Shown here: piece by piece, positions 32,857 through 41,686 of the stretch
Layout of the letters: each line of letters starts with the position of its first letter
Position numbering within the stretch: the stretch's first letter is position 1
Assembly: GCF_002734285.1 (NCBI RefSeq)
Contig: NZ_NSEA01000008.1
Coordinates: 122,902 to 186,901 of the forward strand
From: Fredinandcohnia onubensis
GTDB taxonomy: Bacteria > Bacillota > Bacilli > Bacillales > Bacillaceae_L
Length of the DNA: 64,000 nucleotides
Direction of reading: 5' to 3'
The notes under the pieces: generated by a model
Database searches by the model: none
Told to the model about the DNA's origin: nothing
What the model saw: the letters and a program-made list of their open reading frames with translations, nothing else
Position numbers and translations under genes: made by a program

Positions 32857-34740
32857 TTACCAATTAAAATTACCCGCCGTAGCAATTCGATGGTAGAAAT
32901 GATTACCTAACGAACCCTCAGGGATCCCATTTGGACCATCATGAACTAATCTTTTTTCCTCTAATTCTTCAATTCTCTCGATTGAACCTTCAAGCCAATG
33001 TGAAATTCGAAGTTTAGATGTTTCCATTCTGGCAAGTAATCCCCCGTAGCGGAATTCAATTATTTCCCAGCCAAAAGGTTTATATAGCGAAAACCAAACT
33101 TCTCGATGCTTGCTATGGAGAAGACTTATTTCTCTCGTCAATTCTTGTAACTCGGTAAGATGAAGTTTCATCGTTTCTTTATCACCATTGTCATAAGCAG
33201 TTTTTAAATGAATCCCCATTTCCGCCTTGATACTAAGTGCACTTGCAAGCTGTTCATAAAACTCAAATAGTAACGATGCATTAGGATTTCTATCCTTGGC
33301 CGCACTTAGTTGAGGAATTATCTTTTGATAATGTGCATTCATTTCAAGTCCACGGATATTTTCATCAAATAAACCAATAAGAAGATCCTGCCATAATAAA
33401 AATTTAGAAGCATTTGAGGAGTTCAGATTATTTTCCATTACACCAGGTGTTTCATCTAATTGATTGAGGGTAAGGAAATCCTCTAAATGGTTTCCCGTGC
33501 AGAAAAGGAAACGCTGGGCTAAATGCTCCTTTGTTACGGTTTGATGATAGGTATGTTCCGCATATAGCTGAATTACTGGTAATGCAGTTGTAAGTGGAGT
33601 TTCCCCTCCATTATCGCCCCATAATGTCGTAAAAACTTCTTGTAATCCATCTTTTTTACAAGCTGATAAAGCAGCTTCTGTCGTTGCAAATGCACGCCCA
33701 TAGTTTGGAGAAATCCCATTCCATGTCCAGGCTCCCCCAGCAAAAAGAGTATCTCTTCCTAACTCTTTATGCTTCTGAATATACGTCCGATAAAACTCTT
33801 CATCTGCATGATAATAATCCCAATACACAAGTTCCACATTTTTTGGTATGGAAGTAATCGCTTCTTCTGGAATATGTACATCTTCATCGTAATATTCGCC
33901 ATGTTTTGAACCTAAGCGGAAATACATATCACTCCAAATCATTGGTTTTAGCCCGTGTCGATCTGCAATTGACACAACTTGTTCTAAATGCTTATTCATA
34001 ATCTCAAAACGATTTTCATATCCGGTTAAATCTAAATAGCGACCAAGCCCAAGCTGATGCGCTTCATCCATTCCAATATGAATGCGATTGGATTTAAATG
34101 GTTTCGAAGCAGCTTGAATCATACTTTCAATAAACTGGTAAGTTTTTGACTCGCCTACTAATAAAATGTCTGCGGTGTCTCTTATTTCCTTCGCATAACC
34201 CCATTTCAAGGCCATTGTTAAATGAGCGAGAGTTTGGATACAAGGTATCATCTCAATCCCTAGGGCATCTGCATATTGATCGCAAGTCTTTAGTTCATCT
34301 TCTGTGTATCGACCACGCATATACCCGAAATACGGATAATCTGGTACTTCATATGTATCCTCTGTATAGAGCATGACAACGTTTAATCCCATAATGGAAA
34401 GTTTTCTAAGAAATGCTTGAACTTCATCTACTTTTAAGACGGCATTTCTAGAAACATCCAACATGACACCACTTGTTTGAAAATGGGGCTGTTCAGTTAT
34501 CTCAAATTCACCACTCCTCTGATAATTCTCTAACCACACCCCCATTGCACGATAGAAATGAATTTTTTCTTGATAATAAATTTCACCTTTTCCATCCTTA
34601 TTGCTAACATGGATCGGACCTTCCCCTTGAATGACGGTAATTGGGTACCCCTTTTCATTTAATTCAATCCCCAGATCATCGGTTAATAACTCTAATCCCT
34701 TAATAATTGAATTTGTTTCACCCAATAAATGAATTTGCAT
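32857..34740 (-). CDS. GH20 beta-N-acetylhexosaminidase-type enzyme
   Basis: 627 residues, ATG 34740 behind AAGAGGTATC. Short N-terminal GH20b-like domain, then the barrel starting near FQTSGVMLDVSRNAVLKVDEV. The catalytic Asp-Glu pair is in RIHIGMDEAHQLG (about residues 227-228). Conserved PMIWSDMYFRL, VYWDYYH and TTLWGDNGGE (substrate pocket) follow. The last 200 residues form an extra helical domain. No signal peptide: intracellular trimming of imported N-acetylhexosaminides. Fits with nagA next to it. Confidence 0.92.
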   Translation of the reverse strand: MQIHLLGETNSIIKGLELLTDDLGIELNEKGYPITVIQGEGPIHVSNKDGKGEIYYQEKIHFYRAMGVWLENYQRSGEFEITEQPHFQTSGVMLDVSRNAVLKVDEVQAFLRKLSIMGLNVVMLYTEDTYEVPDYPYFGYMRGRYTEDELKTCDQYADALGIEMIPCIQTLAHLTMALKWGYAKEIRDTADILLVGESKTYQFIESMIQAASKPFKSNRIHIGMDEAHQLGLGRYLDLTGYENRFEIMNKHLEQVVSIADRHGLKPMIWSDMYFRLGSKHGEYYDEDVHIPEEAITSIPKNVELVYWDYYHADEEFYRTYIQKHKELGRDTLFAGGAWTWNGISPNYGRAFATTEAALSACKKDGLQEVFTTLWGDNGGETPLTTALPVIQLYAEHTYHQTVTKEHLAQRFLFCTGNHLEDFLTLNQLDETPGVMENNLNSSNASKFLLWQDLLIGLFDENIRGLEMNAHYQKIIPQLSAAKDRNPNASLLFEFYEQLASALSIKAEMGIHLKTAYDNGDKETMKLHLTELQELTREISLLHSKHREVWFSLYKPFGWEIIEFRYGGLLARMETSKLRISHWLEGSIERIEELEEKRLVHDGPNGIPEGSLGNHFYHRIATAGNFNW

Positions 34741-34786
34741 ATTTGATACCTCTTTTCGATTTTTACGTTACAGTTCTTAATCTATC

Positions 34787-35956
34787 TCAGGAAGAATTCT
34801 TTTTATTACGTTGATAAACAAAATTTCCATCTATCATTGTGGCTTTTACTTCTAAATCATTTGTTAAAATAACGAGATCAGCATCATATCCAACGGCAAT
34901 TCTACCTTTACGGTCACTAACTCCGCAGACAATAGCTGGATTAAAGCTAGCCATTTGCACGGCTTCTTCAATGGGAATACGAGAATTCTGAATGATAAAT
35001 TGAACTGCCTTGTCTAGCGTTAAAGAACTTCCCGCAAGGCTTCCGTTCGCTAATGATACTTTTCCACCACTTTTATAGACTGTCTTCCCACCGATTTGAT
35101 GACACCCGTCTGGTAATTGGTTAGTTCCGGTGCAATCCGAAATTAATGTAATCTGATCCACCCCTTTTATTTTATAAAGGAGTTCAATTATTTTTGAATG
35201 CACATGAAAGCCATCTGCGATAAGTTCACAGTGTAATTCTTGTAAATCAAGTGCTGCAAACGCAGCTGTTAATTTGCGATGTGTAAACGGACCCATTCCA
35301 TTGAAACAATGAGTAACTCTTGATAGGCCGTATTTAATCGCCATTTCCATTTCCTCATAGGAGGCATCTGTATGTCCGGCTGAAATGGCAATATTCTTTC
35401 CCTTTAATAATTGAATGACATCGGTAGCGTTTGGAAGCTCAGGTGCCAATGTTACGATTCGTATCGTATCACCTGCCTTTTGAAGGATCGATTGTACTTC
35501 TTCAATAACAGGATCTAGTATGTATTCTGTTTTTTGAGCACCTTTATATTTTTGATTAATCCAAGGTCCTTCCAGATGGACACCCAAAAGCTGAGCACCA
35601 CTACGCTTTTCGGAGACTATTTGTTTACTTAATAAAAGGAAGGTTTTAATATCTTCTAATGTGGCTGCCCTTGATGTTGACAAGAAACTTGTCACACCAA
35701 AGGTTGGGAGCCCATTTTGAATGCGATAAAAACCTTCCTTTGTACGATCCATAAAATCTTGACCATTCAGACCGTGTATATGTGTATCGATAAAACCAGG
35801 ACAGATCCACCCTTCCACTTGGTAGTAGGGCAGATCCTCAATGTTTTTCTGGCCAACGAAAATGATTTTTCCATCTTTGATTTCAATGATCATATTTTTA
35901 TCAATTCTCTTATCCGTAACTACATTTCCATGTAAGTAAAAGTGGTTATACATCAT
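34787..35956 (-). CDS. nagA: N-acetylglucosamine-6-phosphate deacetylase
   Basis: 389 residues. Amidohydrolase fold: first metal motif GFIDTHIHGLNGQD, HLEGPWINQKYKGA (metal Glu), SAGHTDASYEEM (metal His), THCFNGMGPFTHR, and catalytic Asp in TLISDCTGTNQLPDG. Gives GlcN-6-P plus acetate. Two adjacent ATG codons (35956, 35953); the ribosome site AAAGGA is rather distant. No nagB or GlcNAc kinase is in the window, so the rest of the route must be encoded elsewhere. Confidence 0.95.
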   Translation of the reverse strand: MMYNHFYLHGNVVTDKRIDKNMIIEIKDGKIIFVGQKNIEDLPYYQVEGWICPGFIDTHIHGLNGQDFMDRTKEGFYRIQNGLPTFGVTSFLSTSRAATLEDIKTFLLLSKQIVSEKRSGAQLLGVHLEGPWINQKYKGAQKTEYILDPVIEEVQSILQKAGDTIRIVTLAPELPNATDVIQLLKGKNIAISAGHTDASYEEMEMAIKYGLSRVTHCFNGMGPFTHRKLTAAFAALDLQELHCELIADGFHVHSKIIELLYKIKGVDQITLISDCTGTNQLPDGCHQIGGKTVYKSGGKVSLANGSLAGSSLTLDKAVQFIIQNSRIPIEEAVQMASFNPAIVCGVSDRKGRIAVGYDADLVILTNDLEVKATMIDGNFVYQRNKKNSS

Positions 35957-35998
35957 TTGAATTCAAAATCCTTTCGCTTTATGGCCTAATTTTAAGTA

Positions 35999-37003
35999 CT
36001 ACGTAAAGTGAATGATTTTTGTAAGAGTTGTAGATTCTTTGTTTAACAGTTTTTCAAATTCTTGAGGTGAATCTACAAATTCAACAACTTCCGAAATAAA
36101 CGGTCTGACATCAATGCGTTTATCTTTAACGAGTCGAATATACTCTTCAAGGTTTCTTCCTTCTGTCCAGCGAACATATTCATAAGGATAATCAATTGCT
36201 TCCTTTTCGTATATACTGTCGTATCTACCAGGACCGCCGGCTCGAGATATGAGTAACTGCGCTTCTTTACCGAACATTAAGTTTCTTGGAAAGTCAGGTT
36301 CAATATCACCTACGATAACTGCTTTGCCTTTGGTACGAATCCATTTCAAACATTCATGAGTAAGTGGAGAGCGCTTTCCTCCGGCACATAGTAGTACGGC
36401 ATCTGCACCACGGGATTTCGTATCAATCCGAACGGTTTCTTCCATCTCTTCAACGGTCGCAAAAGATTTAATATTGTCTTCCTTCAGCATTTCTACTCGA
36501 CTTTCGTGAAGGTCATACGCAATTACATTATAGGCAGCTGCATTGGCTATTTTGGCAATTAATTGCCCTAAAACTCCTAAGCCTACGATTACGACTGTTT
36601 CACCAAATTGAAGATTCGCAATCCGAAGGGCATGAATGGCAATCGCACCAAGCCCACCTAGAGCTGCTTCTTTCGGATCAACAGTATCGGGAACTTTAGC
36701 ATACAAGGTTTTAGGAACTAACAGATATTCATCATGATGAACATATGGTGCACCGTAACAAGCAACTAAATCTCCTTTTTTCACATCGGTGATGTCACTA
36801 CCACATTCAACGACCACCCCCATTGCACTGTATCCAAGATGAACCTGTCTATTTTCACTCATGGCTAGCAACGACAGTTCAGTTCCTGGTGAAATGACCG
36901 AATATAATGTTTTAACTAATATATAGGAAGGCTTCCCTTCTATGCTTGGTAATTCATCTTCAATGATTTCAACTTTCTTGTTGTTGGCTACAATTCTTTT
37001 CAT
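35999..37003 (-). CDS. Zinc-type medium-chain alcohol dehydrogenase
   Basis: 334 residues from ATG 37003 (GAAGGA, 6-base gap); extension to 37024 rejected. MDR fold: LYSVISPGTELSLLA near the N terminus, KKGDLVACYGAPYVHHDEYLLVP, and the NAD(P) motif VVIVGLGVLGQLIAKIANAAAYNV. The usual catalytic Cys-His-Glu zinc triad is not obvious at the N terminus (ISPGTE replaces the CGSD-type motif), typical of the MDR subgroup seen in sugar loci with ISPGTE. Likely a sugar or polyol dehydrogenase. Confidence 0.85.
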   Translation of the reverse strand: MKRIVANNKKVEIIEDELPSIEGKPSYILVKTLYSVISPGTELSLLAMSENRQVHLGYSAMGVVVECGSDITDVKKGDLVACYGAPYVHHDEYLLVPKTLYAKVPDTVDPKEAALGGLGAIAIHALRIANLQFGETVVIVGLGVLGQLIAKIANAAAYNVIAYDLHESRVEMLKEDNIKSFATVEEMEETVRIDTKSRGADAVLLCAGGKRSPLTHECLKWIRTKGKAVIVGDIEPDFPRNLMFGKEAQLLISRAGGPGRYDSIYEKEAIDYPYEYVRWTEGRNLEEYIRLVKDKRIDVRPFISEVVEFVDSPQEFEKLLNKESTTLTKIIHFT

Positions 37004-37024
37004 TTGAAATCCTTCTTCCGTCAA

Positions 37025-38080
37025 TTATTTAGACAGCCACTTTGATAAATTCGCTTTTACAAACTCATCATCATTTAGGTGTGGGTAGCTCGTATAAATA
37101 CGGTCTAACTCTTCTGCCTGACCAGGACTTAAAACTTCGCGATCAACTAAACACCAATTTCCTTGAAGTAATCCTTGTCTAGCTAAGATTTCATTAATGC
37201 CAGCTATACTGCCTTTAAAGCTATTACGTGAATCAAATATCGCGGCATTCGCATCTGTAATTTGTTGACCAAGAGTTAATAACCCATTTGGAACTGACTT
37301 TTGACCTCTTACCACTTTAATTTCCTCAAATGTTTCTACGACACGTTTTGTCCAAACAGACCAGTGTCCCAGCAGTCCGCCGACAATTCTTTTTTCTACC
37401 TTCTGATCTCCAACTGTGAATTCATAGACTGTTAACAAATCGTTTATGATGTTATCATCATTACCCGTGTAAAGAGCGATTTCCTCATTGCGAGGCGAAT
37501 GGCAAACCGCGCGAACAACGTCAATTGAACAATATCGATCAAATGGTGCAATTTTAATGGCATATACATTTGGAATGGAAGCAAAGCGTTCCCAAAATTC
37601 ATACGAGAAAATGCGTCCTCCTACTGCAGGTTGTAAATAAAAACCGAATACCGGAATAACCTCTGCTACTTTTTCAGCGCGCTCAATTAATTCATCTTCG
37701 GATAAATGGTTCAAGCCACCCATACTCAAAAGCCCTAAGTCATAGCCGACCTCTTTACTAAAAGCTGCCTCTTTAAGTGCCTGCTCAGTAGGTCCACAAA
37801 TTCCTGCCACTTTAATAAAATCATTAGGAACATTGGCACGTTTTGTTTCTTCAATTGCGATTGTTAGTACTCGTTCATAAAGATTAAACTCAGGATCTCG
37901 AATTTCAAACTGTGTTGTATGGACTCCTACTGCGATACCACCTACACCTGCATCGATATAGTAGCGTGTTAAGGCGCGTTGCCCTGCTTCATCAAGTTGT
38001 CTATCTTCAGTTAACGCTAATGGATGAGCTGGAATCACAGTGCCTTCATGAAGCTTTTTCTTAACAGCCTCTTTTAGCAT
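37025..38080 (-). CDS. DapA/NAL-superfamily aldolase or dehydratase
   Basis: 351 residues, ATG 38080 sharing TAATG with the previous stop. Class I aldolase barrel: VIPAHPLALTEDRQLDEAGQRALTRYYIDAGVGGIAVG near the N terminus (shown as IDAGVGGIAVG), probable catalytic tyrosine in VFGFYLQPAVGG and Schiff-base lysine in VYAIKIAPFDRY (about residue 178). The superfamily includes keto-deoxy-sugar acid aldolases and dehydratases. About 50 residues longer than typical DapA. Probably cleaves a keto-acid derived from the imported sugar (inference). Confidence 0.87.
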   Translation of the reverse strand: MLKEAVKKKLHEGTVIPAHPLALTEDRQLDEAGQRALTRYYIDAGVGGIAVGVHTTQFEIRDPEFNLYERVLTIAIEETKRANVPNDFIKVAGICGPTEQALKEAAFSKEVGYDLGLLSMGGLNHLSEDELIERAEKVAEVIPVFGFYLQPAVGGRIFSYEFWERFASIPNVYAIKIAPFDRYCSIDVVRAVCHSPRNEEIALYTGNDDNIINDLLTVYEFTVGDQKVEKRIVGGLLGHWSVWTKRVVETFEEIKVVRGQKSVPNGLLTLGQQITDANAAIFDSRNSFKGSIAGINEILARQGLLQGNWCLVDREVLSPGQAEELDRIYTSYPHLNDDEFVKANLSKWLSK

Positions 38081-39096
38081 TAAAATGCACCTTCTCTTTC
38101 CTGGAAGTGGGTAGGTTTATTGATCGTATGGCCGTCACTAACAACCCAGTCGGCAATCATATCAATCATTTGTTGTACGGTAACTTTTGGATAACCAAAT
38201 AATTTATGTGCTTGAGATGCATTATTTAATAATGCAGTTGGGCTTTCACTATTCACATATACCGGTTCCTTTTCCATTCGTTTACCAAATTCCTTTGCAA
38301 GCCATCTCACTGACAATGTTTCAGGTCCTGTTACATTGATGATTTTTGGTGGATAATTTGTATGTAATAAGGAGCGAATCGCATATTCATTTGCATCCCC
38401 CTGCCAGATCACATTCACATTTCCCATCGTTAAATCGATTGGCTTCCCTTGGTGTACTGATTTTGCAATTTCAAGCAAAACTCCATATCGTAGGTCAATC
38501 GCATAGTTTAAACGAAAGTGCACGATTGGTGTTTGGTTTTTATGAGAAAAATAAGTTAAAACTCGTTCTCTACCTAAACAGGATTGTGCATATTCACCAA
38601 CAGGATTAGGTGTCACATCCTCTGTACAACCATTGCTTAAAACAGATGTGAGTGGATACACATTACCTGTTGAAAAAGATACAATTCGTGAATTTTTAAA
38701 CTTCTCTGCGACACGTCCTGGAAGATAAGCATTCATAGCCCATGTCCGATGTTCATTCCCAACTGTTCCGAATTTCGTACCTGCCATAAAGATAATGTTC
38801 TTTACATTTGGTAGGTTTTGAAGTTCTTCTTCCTTCAAAAAGTCAGCCTTAATTGTTTCAATTCCACACGCTTCTAATTCATCTATTAAACTCTCATCTG
38901 AGAATCTTGCAACACCAATCACTTTTTTTGATTGACCTGACTGCTCAACAGCTCTTTTTGCTAATTTCGCTAATGTCGGGCCCATTTTTCCACTAACACC
39001 TAGAATCATAATATCTCCGTCCAGTTGTTGGAGATCCTTTACTAATTCTCTGCTAGGTGTAGACATAAACTCCTCTAATTCTGCAATCGTTTCCAT
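38080..39096 (-). CDS. NAD-dependent epimerase/dehydratase-like protein (extended SDR)
   Basis: 338 residues, first gene of the operon, ATG 39096 after AGGAGG. A 28-residue lead precedes the Rossmann start DIMILGVSGKMGPTLAKLAKRA, whose glycine pattern GxxGxxG is altered to GVSGKMG. Then FMAGTKFG, VSFSTGNVYP (SDR serine) and GEYAQSCLGRERVL, where the canonical YxxxK is replaced by YAQSC. So the catalytic lysine may be missing and the protein may be an altered SDR. Pairs with the DapA-like gene by overlap. Confidence 0.82.
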   Translation of the reverse strand: METIAELEEFMSTPSRELVKDLQQLDGDIMILGVSGKMGPTLAKLAKRAVEQSGQSKKVIGVARFSDESLIDELEACGIETIKADFLKEEELQNLPNVKNIIFMAGTKFGTVGNEHRTWAMNAYLPGRVAEKFKNSRIVSFSTGNVYPLTSVLSNGCTEDVTPNPVGEYAQSCLGRERVLTYFSHKNQTPIVHFRLNYAIDLRYGVLLEIAKSVHQGKPIDLTMGNVNVIWQGDANEYAIRSLLHTNYPPKIINVTGPETLSVRWLAKEFGKRMEKEPVYVNSESPTALLNNASQAHKLFGYPKVTVQQMIDMIADWVVSDGHTINKPTHFQEREGAF

Positions 39097-39169
39097 TTAA
39101 ATCCTCCTAGTAACTAAATTTTTGCCTGCTCTAACGCATAAAAGCATTTGATAATTCTGAATTACCTTT

Positions 39170-39198
39170 ATTTTATCTTTGGCACTATTAAAAGACAA
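39170..39198 (-). promoter_or_regulatory. Sigma-A-type promoter of the 12-gene operon
   Basis: Minus strand TTGTCT (39198-39193), 17-base spacer, TAAAAT (39175-39170); start near 39163, about 67 bases before the first ATG. The -35 lies inside the operator at 39188-39218. Confidence 0.65.
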
Positions 39199-39218
39199 GT
39201 CACTTAAAGGTCTTTTAA
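39188..39218. promoter_or_regulatory. Operator 1 of the putative regulon
   Basis: TTAAAAGAC-N13-GTCTTTTAA, a perfect 9-bp inverted repeat. In promoter orientation it reads TTAAAAGAC-CTTTAAG-TGACTTGTC, matching the consensus TTAAAGAC-N7-AGACTTGTC also found at 45058, 46372 and 53323. It overlaps the -35 of the operon promoter and lies in the divergent gap next to the regulator gene. Confidence 0.75.
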
Positions 39219-39277
39219 TAAACACTCATTATTGATTGACATTTCGAAAAATTCCTCTTAATCTAGTAATAAGATTA

Positions 39278-39308
39278 TTAAGAGACATTTCTTTAATATG
39301 TCTTTTAA
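39278..39308. promoter_or_regulatory. Operator 2, in the regulator leader
   Basis: TTAAGAGAC-N13-GTCTTTTAA, the same geometry as operator 1, ending 15 bases before the regulator ATG. It could mediate autorepression. On the minus strand it also overlaps a weak ATGTCT-N17-TAGATT promoter-like pair (39288-39260), a possible second promoter for the operon. Confidence 0.65.
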
Positions 39309-39322
39309 CTGGAGATGAAATG

Positions 39323-40678
39323 ATGAAAACAAACCAATTATCAGACCATGGTACTGAAATTATTATTGGCATTGTTAGTCCTGAAGCACTTGAAAAGGAA
39401 ATAATGAAAGCGCTTGAAGCATTCCCTAATTTTCAGCCAATATTTTTACATTCAACCCCCTCTTCAATTGAACCGGAGATTATGACAACCTTGATCAATA
39501 AAGTGGAAGTTCTATTATTTACCGAATTTCCAACTTATTTAAAAGCCAAACAGCTTAACAATTTTTCGATACCAGCGCATTACGTTCCCATAATGGGAAC
39601 TGGACTTTATCGGTCTTTATTCTTGATTAATAATCAATACGATACTAAACATTTCTCTATTGATACGGTTGAAGAAAAATATATTCGCCGGATCCTATAT
39701 GAATTAGACGAAACGAACTATGTATGTACATCCTACCCCAATTCTAGTCAGCCTGATTGTTCTGAGGAAATTGTCCAGTTTCACCAAGACAACTTTCAGA
39801 AATATGGCTCCATTGCCATTACTGGGGTACAGGAAATCGCACAAAAGCTTTCGGAATTGTCTATTCCGTATGAATGGGTTACCCCCACTTATCAGGATCT
39901 AATTGTTTCCCTCGAACGTGCATTACTTGCAACAGAAGCTCGTAAACATAAAGAATCTCAAATCGTTTTTGGGATCATTGATATTGACAAGTTTGATAAA
40001 GCTACAGAAAAATATCCATCAGAACATGAAGTACAATTATTTAAGCTGAAATTCCAACAGATCATGTTAAATTACACAAAGCTCCTTGATGGTCATTTGA
40101 TTAATTCCGGTGGAGAAGAATTTTCGTTTATCACCACACGTGGTATTTTTGAAAGAGAAACACGCGGGTATAAATTCATCCCCTTATTGAATGCGATTAA
40201 AACTGAACTAGGTGTATCCATCAGCATTGGTGTTGGCTTTGGTCTCACGGCCGCAGAAGCTGGTAACCACGCAAGACTCGCACTCAGACAATCAAAAGAA
40301 TTAGGCGGTAATGTTTGTTACATCGTTCGTGAAGACCAAAGTGTAATTGGGCCAGTTGATATGATAACCGATACTCAATATGAAAAATATGACCTATCTA
40401 TAACAGATGCAGAACTGCTGCAAAAAGCAGAAAAGGCCGGAATGTCTGCTGCCTATATGACAAAGCTTATGGCAAGGGTAGCACGCCATAAGAAATTTGA
40501 TTATACGGCTCAAGAGTTAGCTGACACATTGAACATTACAACAAGAAGTGCCCATCGAATCCTACTAAAATGGATGGATGCTAACTTGGTAGATATAGTA
40601 GGCGAAGAAAAAATCACCTACAAAGGAAGACCAAGACGGATTTATAGGCTTAGCTTTATCATTGATGAAAACGAATAA
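39323..40678 (+). CDS. Transcription regulator with GGDEF-like domain and C-terminal winged helix
   Basis: 451 residues from ATG 39323 (GGAG 8 bases upstream; ATG 39320 also possible; extension to 39236 would swallow the operator). Residues 1-190: alpha/beta sensor-like part (IIIGIVSPEALEKEIMKALEAFPNF). About 195-360: nucleotide-cyclase fold with VFGIIDIDKFDKATE, the signature SGGEEF (about 262) and SISIGVGFGLTAAEAGNHARLALRQSKELGGN. About 390-450: winged helix (YTAQELADTLNITTRSAHRILLKWM, ending KGRPRRIYRL). Likely binds the 31-bp sites flanking it and controls the locus. Ligand unknown. Confidence 0.8.
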   Translation: MKTNQLSDHGTEIIIGIVSPEALEKEIMKALEAFPNFQPIFLHSTPSSIEPEIMTTLINKVEVLLFTEFPTYLKAKQLNNFSIPAHYVPIMGTGLYRSLFLINNQYDTKHFSIDTVEEKYIRRILYELDETNYVCTSYPNSSQPDCSEEIVQFHQDNFQKYGSIAITGVQEIAQKLSELSIPYEWVTPTYQDLIVSLERALLATEARKHKESQIVFGIIDIDKFDKATEKYPSEHEVQLFKLKFQQIMLNYTKLLDGHLINSGGEEFSFITTRGIFERETRGYKFIPLLNAIKTELGVSISIGVGFGLTAAEAGNHARLALRQSKELGGNVCYIVREDQSVIGPVDMITDTQYEKYDLSITDAELLQKAEKAGMSAAYMTKLMARVARHKKFDYTAQELADTLNITTRSAHRILLKWMDANLVDIVGEEKITYKGRPRRIYRLSFIIDENE

Positions 40679-40691
40679 ACAACAATGCCTA

Positions 40692-40735
40692 AAATAAAAT
40701 GGCGGGTAAAATTGTTTACCCGCTGTTTTATTTTG
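40692..40735. terminator. Bidirectional terminator
   Basis: GCGGGTAAA pairs with TTTACCCGC across ATTG; flanked by TAAAAT and TGTTTTATTTT, so usable by the regulator gene and the convergent Gfo/Idh gene. Confidence 0.85.
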
Positions 40736-40756
40736 CAATAGTAATCGTTTCTGTCA

Positions 40757-41656
40757 CTATACATACACCCGTTTTCCTGTATCTTTACTTTCATTTGCTG
40801 CTTCAATAAAGCGAATGATTTCTACCGTTTCATGTAGGGGAACGCTAGATTGACCGTTGTTAAAAAAGAGAATAATCTCTTCTAATAAACTAGCATAAAA
40901 GGGTTTCGAGGAAGCAGTAATCGATACATAATGAGTGCCTTTTTCAAAATGTATGATCCCACCGAATTCACCATTTCCACCTCTACTCCCTCTGGCTGTG
41001 CCAATCCTTCCATCCTCCCATTGTGAAACAATCAAATCAGAATCCACAGTAGATACAGAAGTAACATGCTGCGCCCCACAGCCTAAAATGGCATAAAGCA
41101 TCTCTATCGTATGAATCCCGTACCAAAAATACCCCGGTTGAGTCTCGACCATTTCCATAGGACCGAAACAGTCGACTCCGATGATTTTTCCTTTATCTTG
41201 GATTGCAAGGGCCTTTCTTACCTCTTCTGCAAATCGTAATGCAGATGAACTCATAATTGGAGTACCATATTGTTCAGAAAGCTTCACCATTTCAATAGCC
41301 TCTGAAGAAGATAGACAAAATGGTTTGTCAACAAATAGTGGCTTTTGATAGCCTACAAGTTTCTTCACCTGTTCTAGATGAACTCGACCATCGACAGACT
41401 CTAAAAGGATTGCATCACATGTCTCTGCTACTTCCTCAATCGTCTTAACCAATTGAACACCAAATCGTTCCACTTCTTTTGTTATCCCCTCTATTCGAGA
41501 ATAACTCAACACAAAATCAGATGATCCGACCGGACAGGCGACAGTGACCTCAGCAGCCTCTATATAAAAGGGGTTAGTCGGATCATTTAACAATTTAGTA
41601 AAAGCAGATGCATGTGAGGTATCTAACCCAATCATGCCAATTTTTATATCCCTCAT
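40757..41656 (-). CDS. Gfo/Idh/MocA-family oxidoreductase, third copy
   Basis: 299 residues, ATG 41656 after AGGAGAG. Begins MRDIKIGMIGLDTSHASAFTKLLND; the Rossmann GxGxxG is replaced by GLDTSHA as in a known subgroup. Contains VDKPFCLSSSEAIEM (EKP becomes DKP) and YFWYGIHTIEMLYAILG (relay histidine). Shorter than average. It is the last gene of the ABC transporter operon, 30 bases after the second permease, so it likely acts on the imported sugar. Confidence 0.87.
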   Translation of the reverse strand: MRDIKIGMIGLDTSHASAFTKLLNDPTNPFYIEAAEVTVACPVGSSDFVLSYSRIEGITKEVERFGVQLVKTIEEVAETCDAILLESVDGRVHLEQVKKLVGYQKPLFVDKPFCLSSSEAIEMVKLSEQYGTPIMSSSALRFAEEVRKALAIQDKGKIIGVDCFGPMEMVETQPGYFWYGIHTIEMLYAILGCGAQHVTSVSTVDSDLIVSQWEDGRIGTARGSRGGNGEFGGIIHFEKGTHYVSITASSKPFYASLLEEIILFFNNGQSSVPLHETVEIIRFIEAANESKDTGKRVYV

Positions 41657-41686
41657 ATCGAAACTCTCCTATAAACACAAAGCAGA

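Noticed and set aside
39323-40678. Active diguanylate cyclase
   Set aside because: Only the GGEEF-like motif is seen; the C-terminal winged helix and operator context favour a regulator, so catalytic activity is not claimed.
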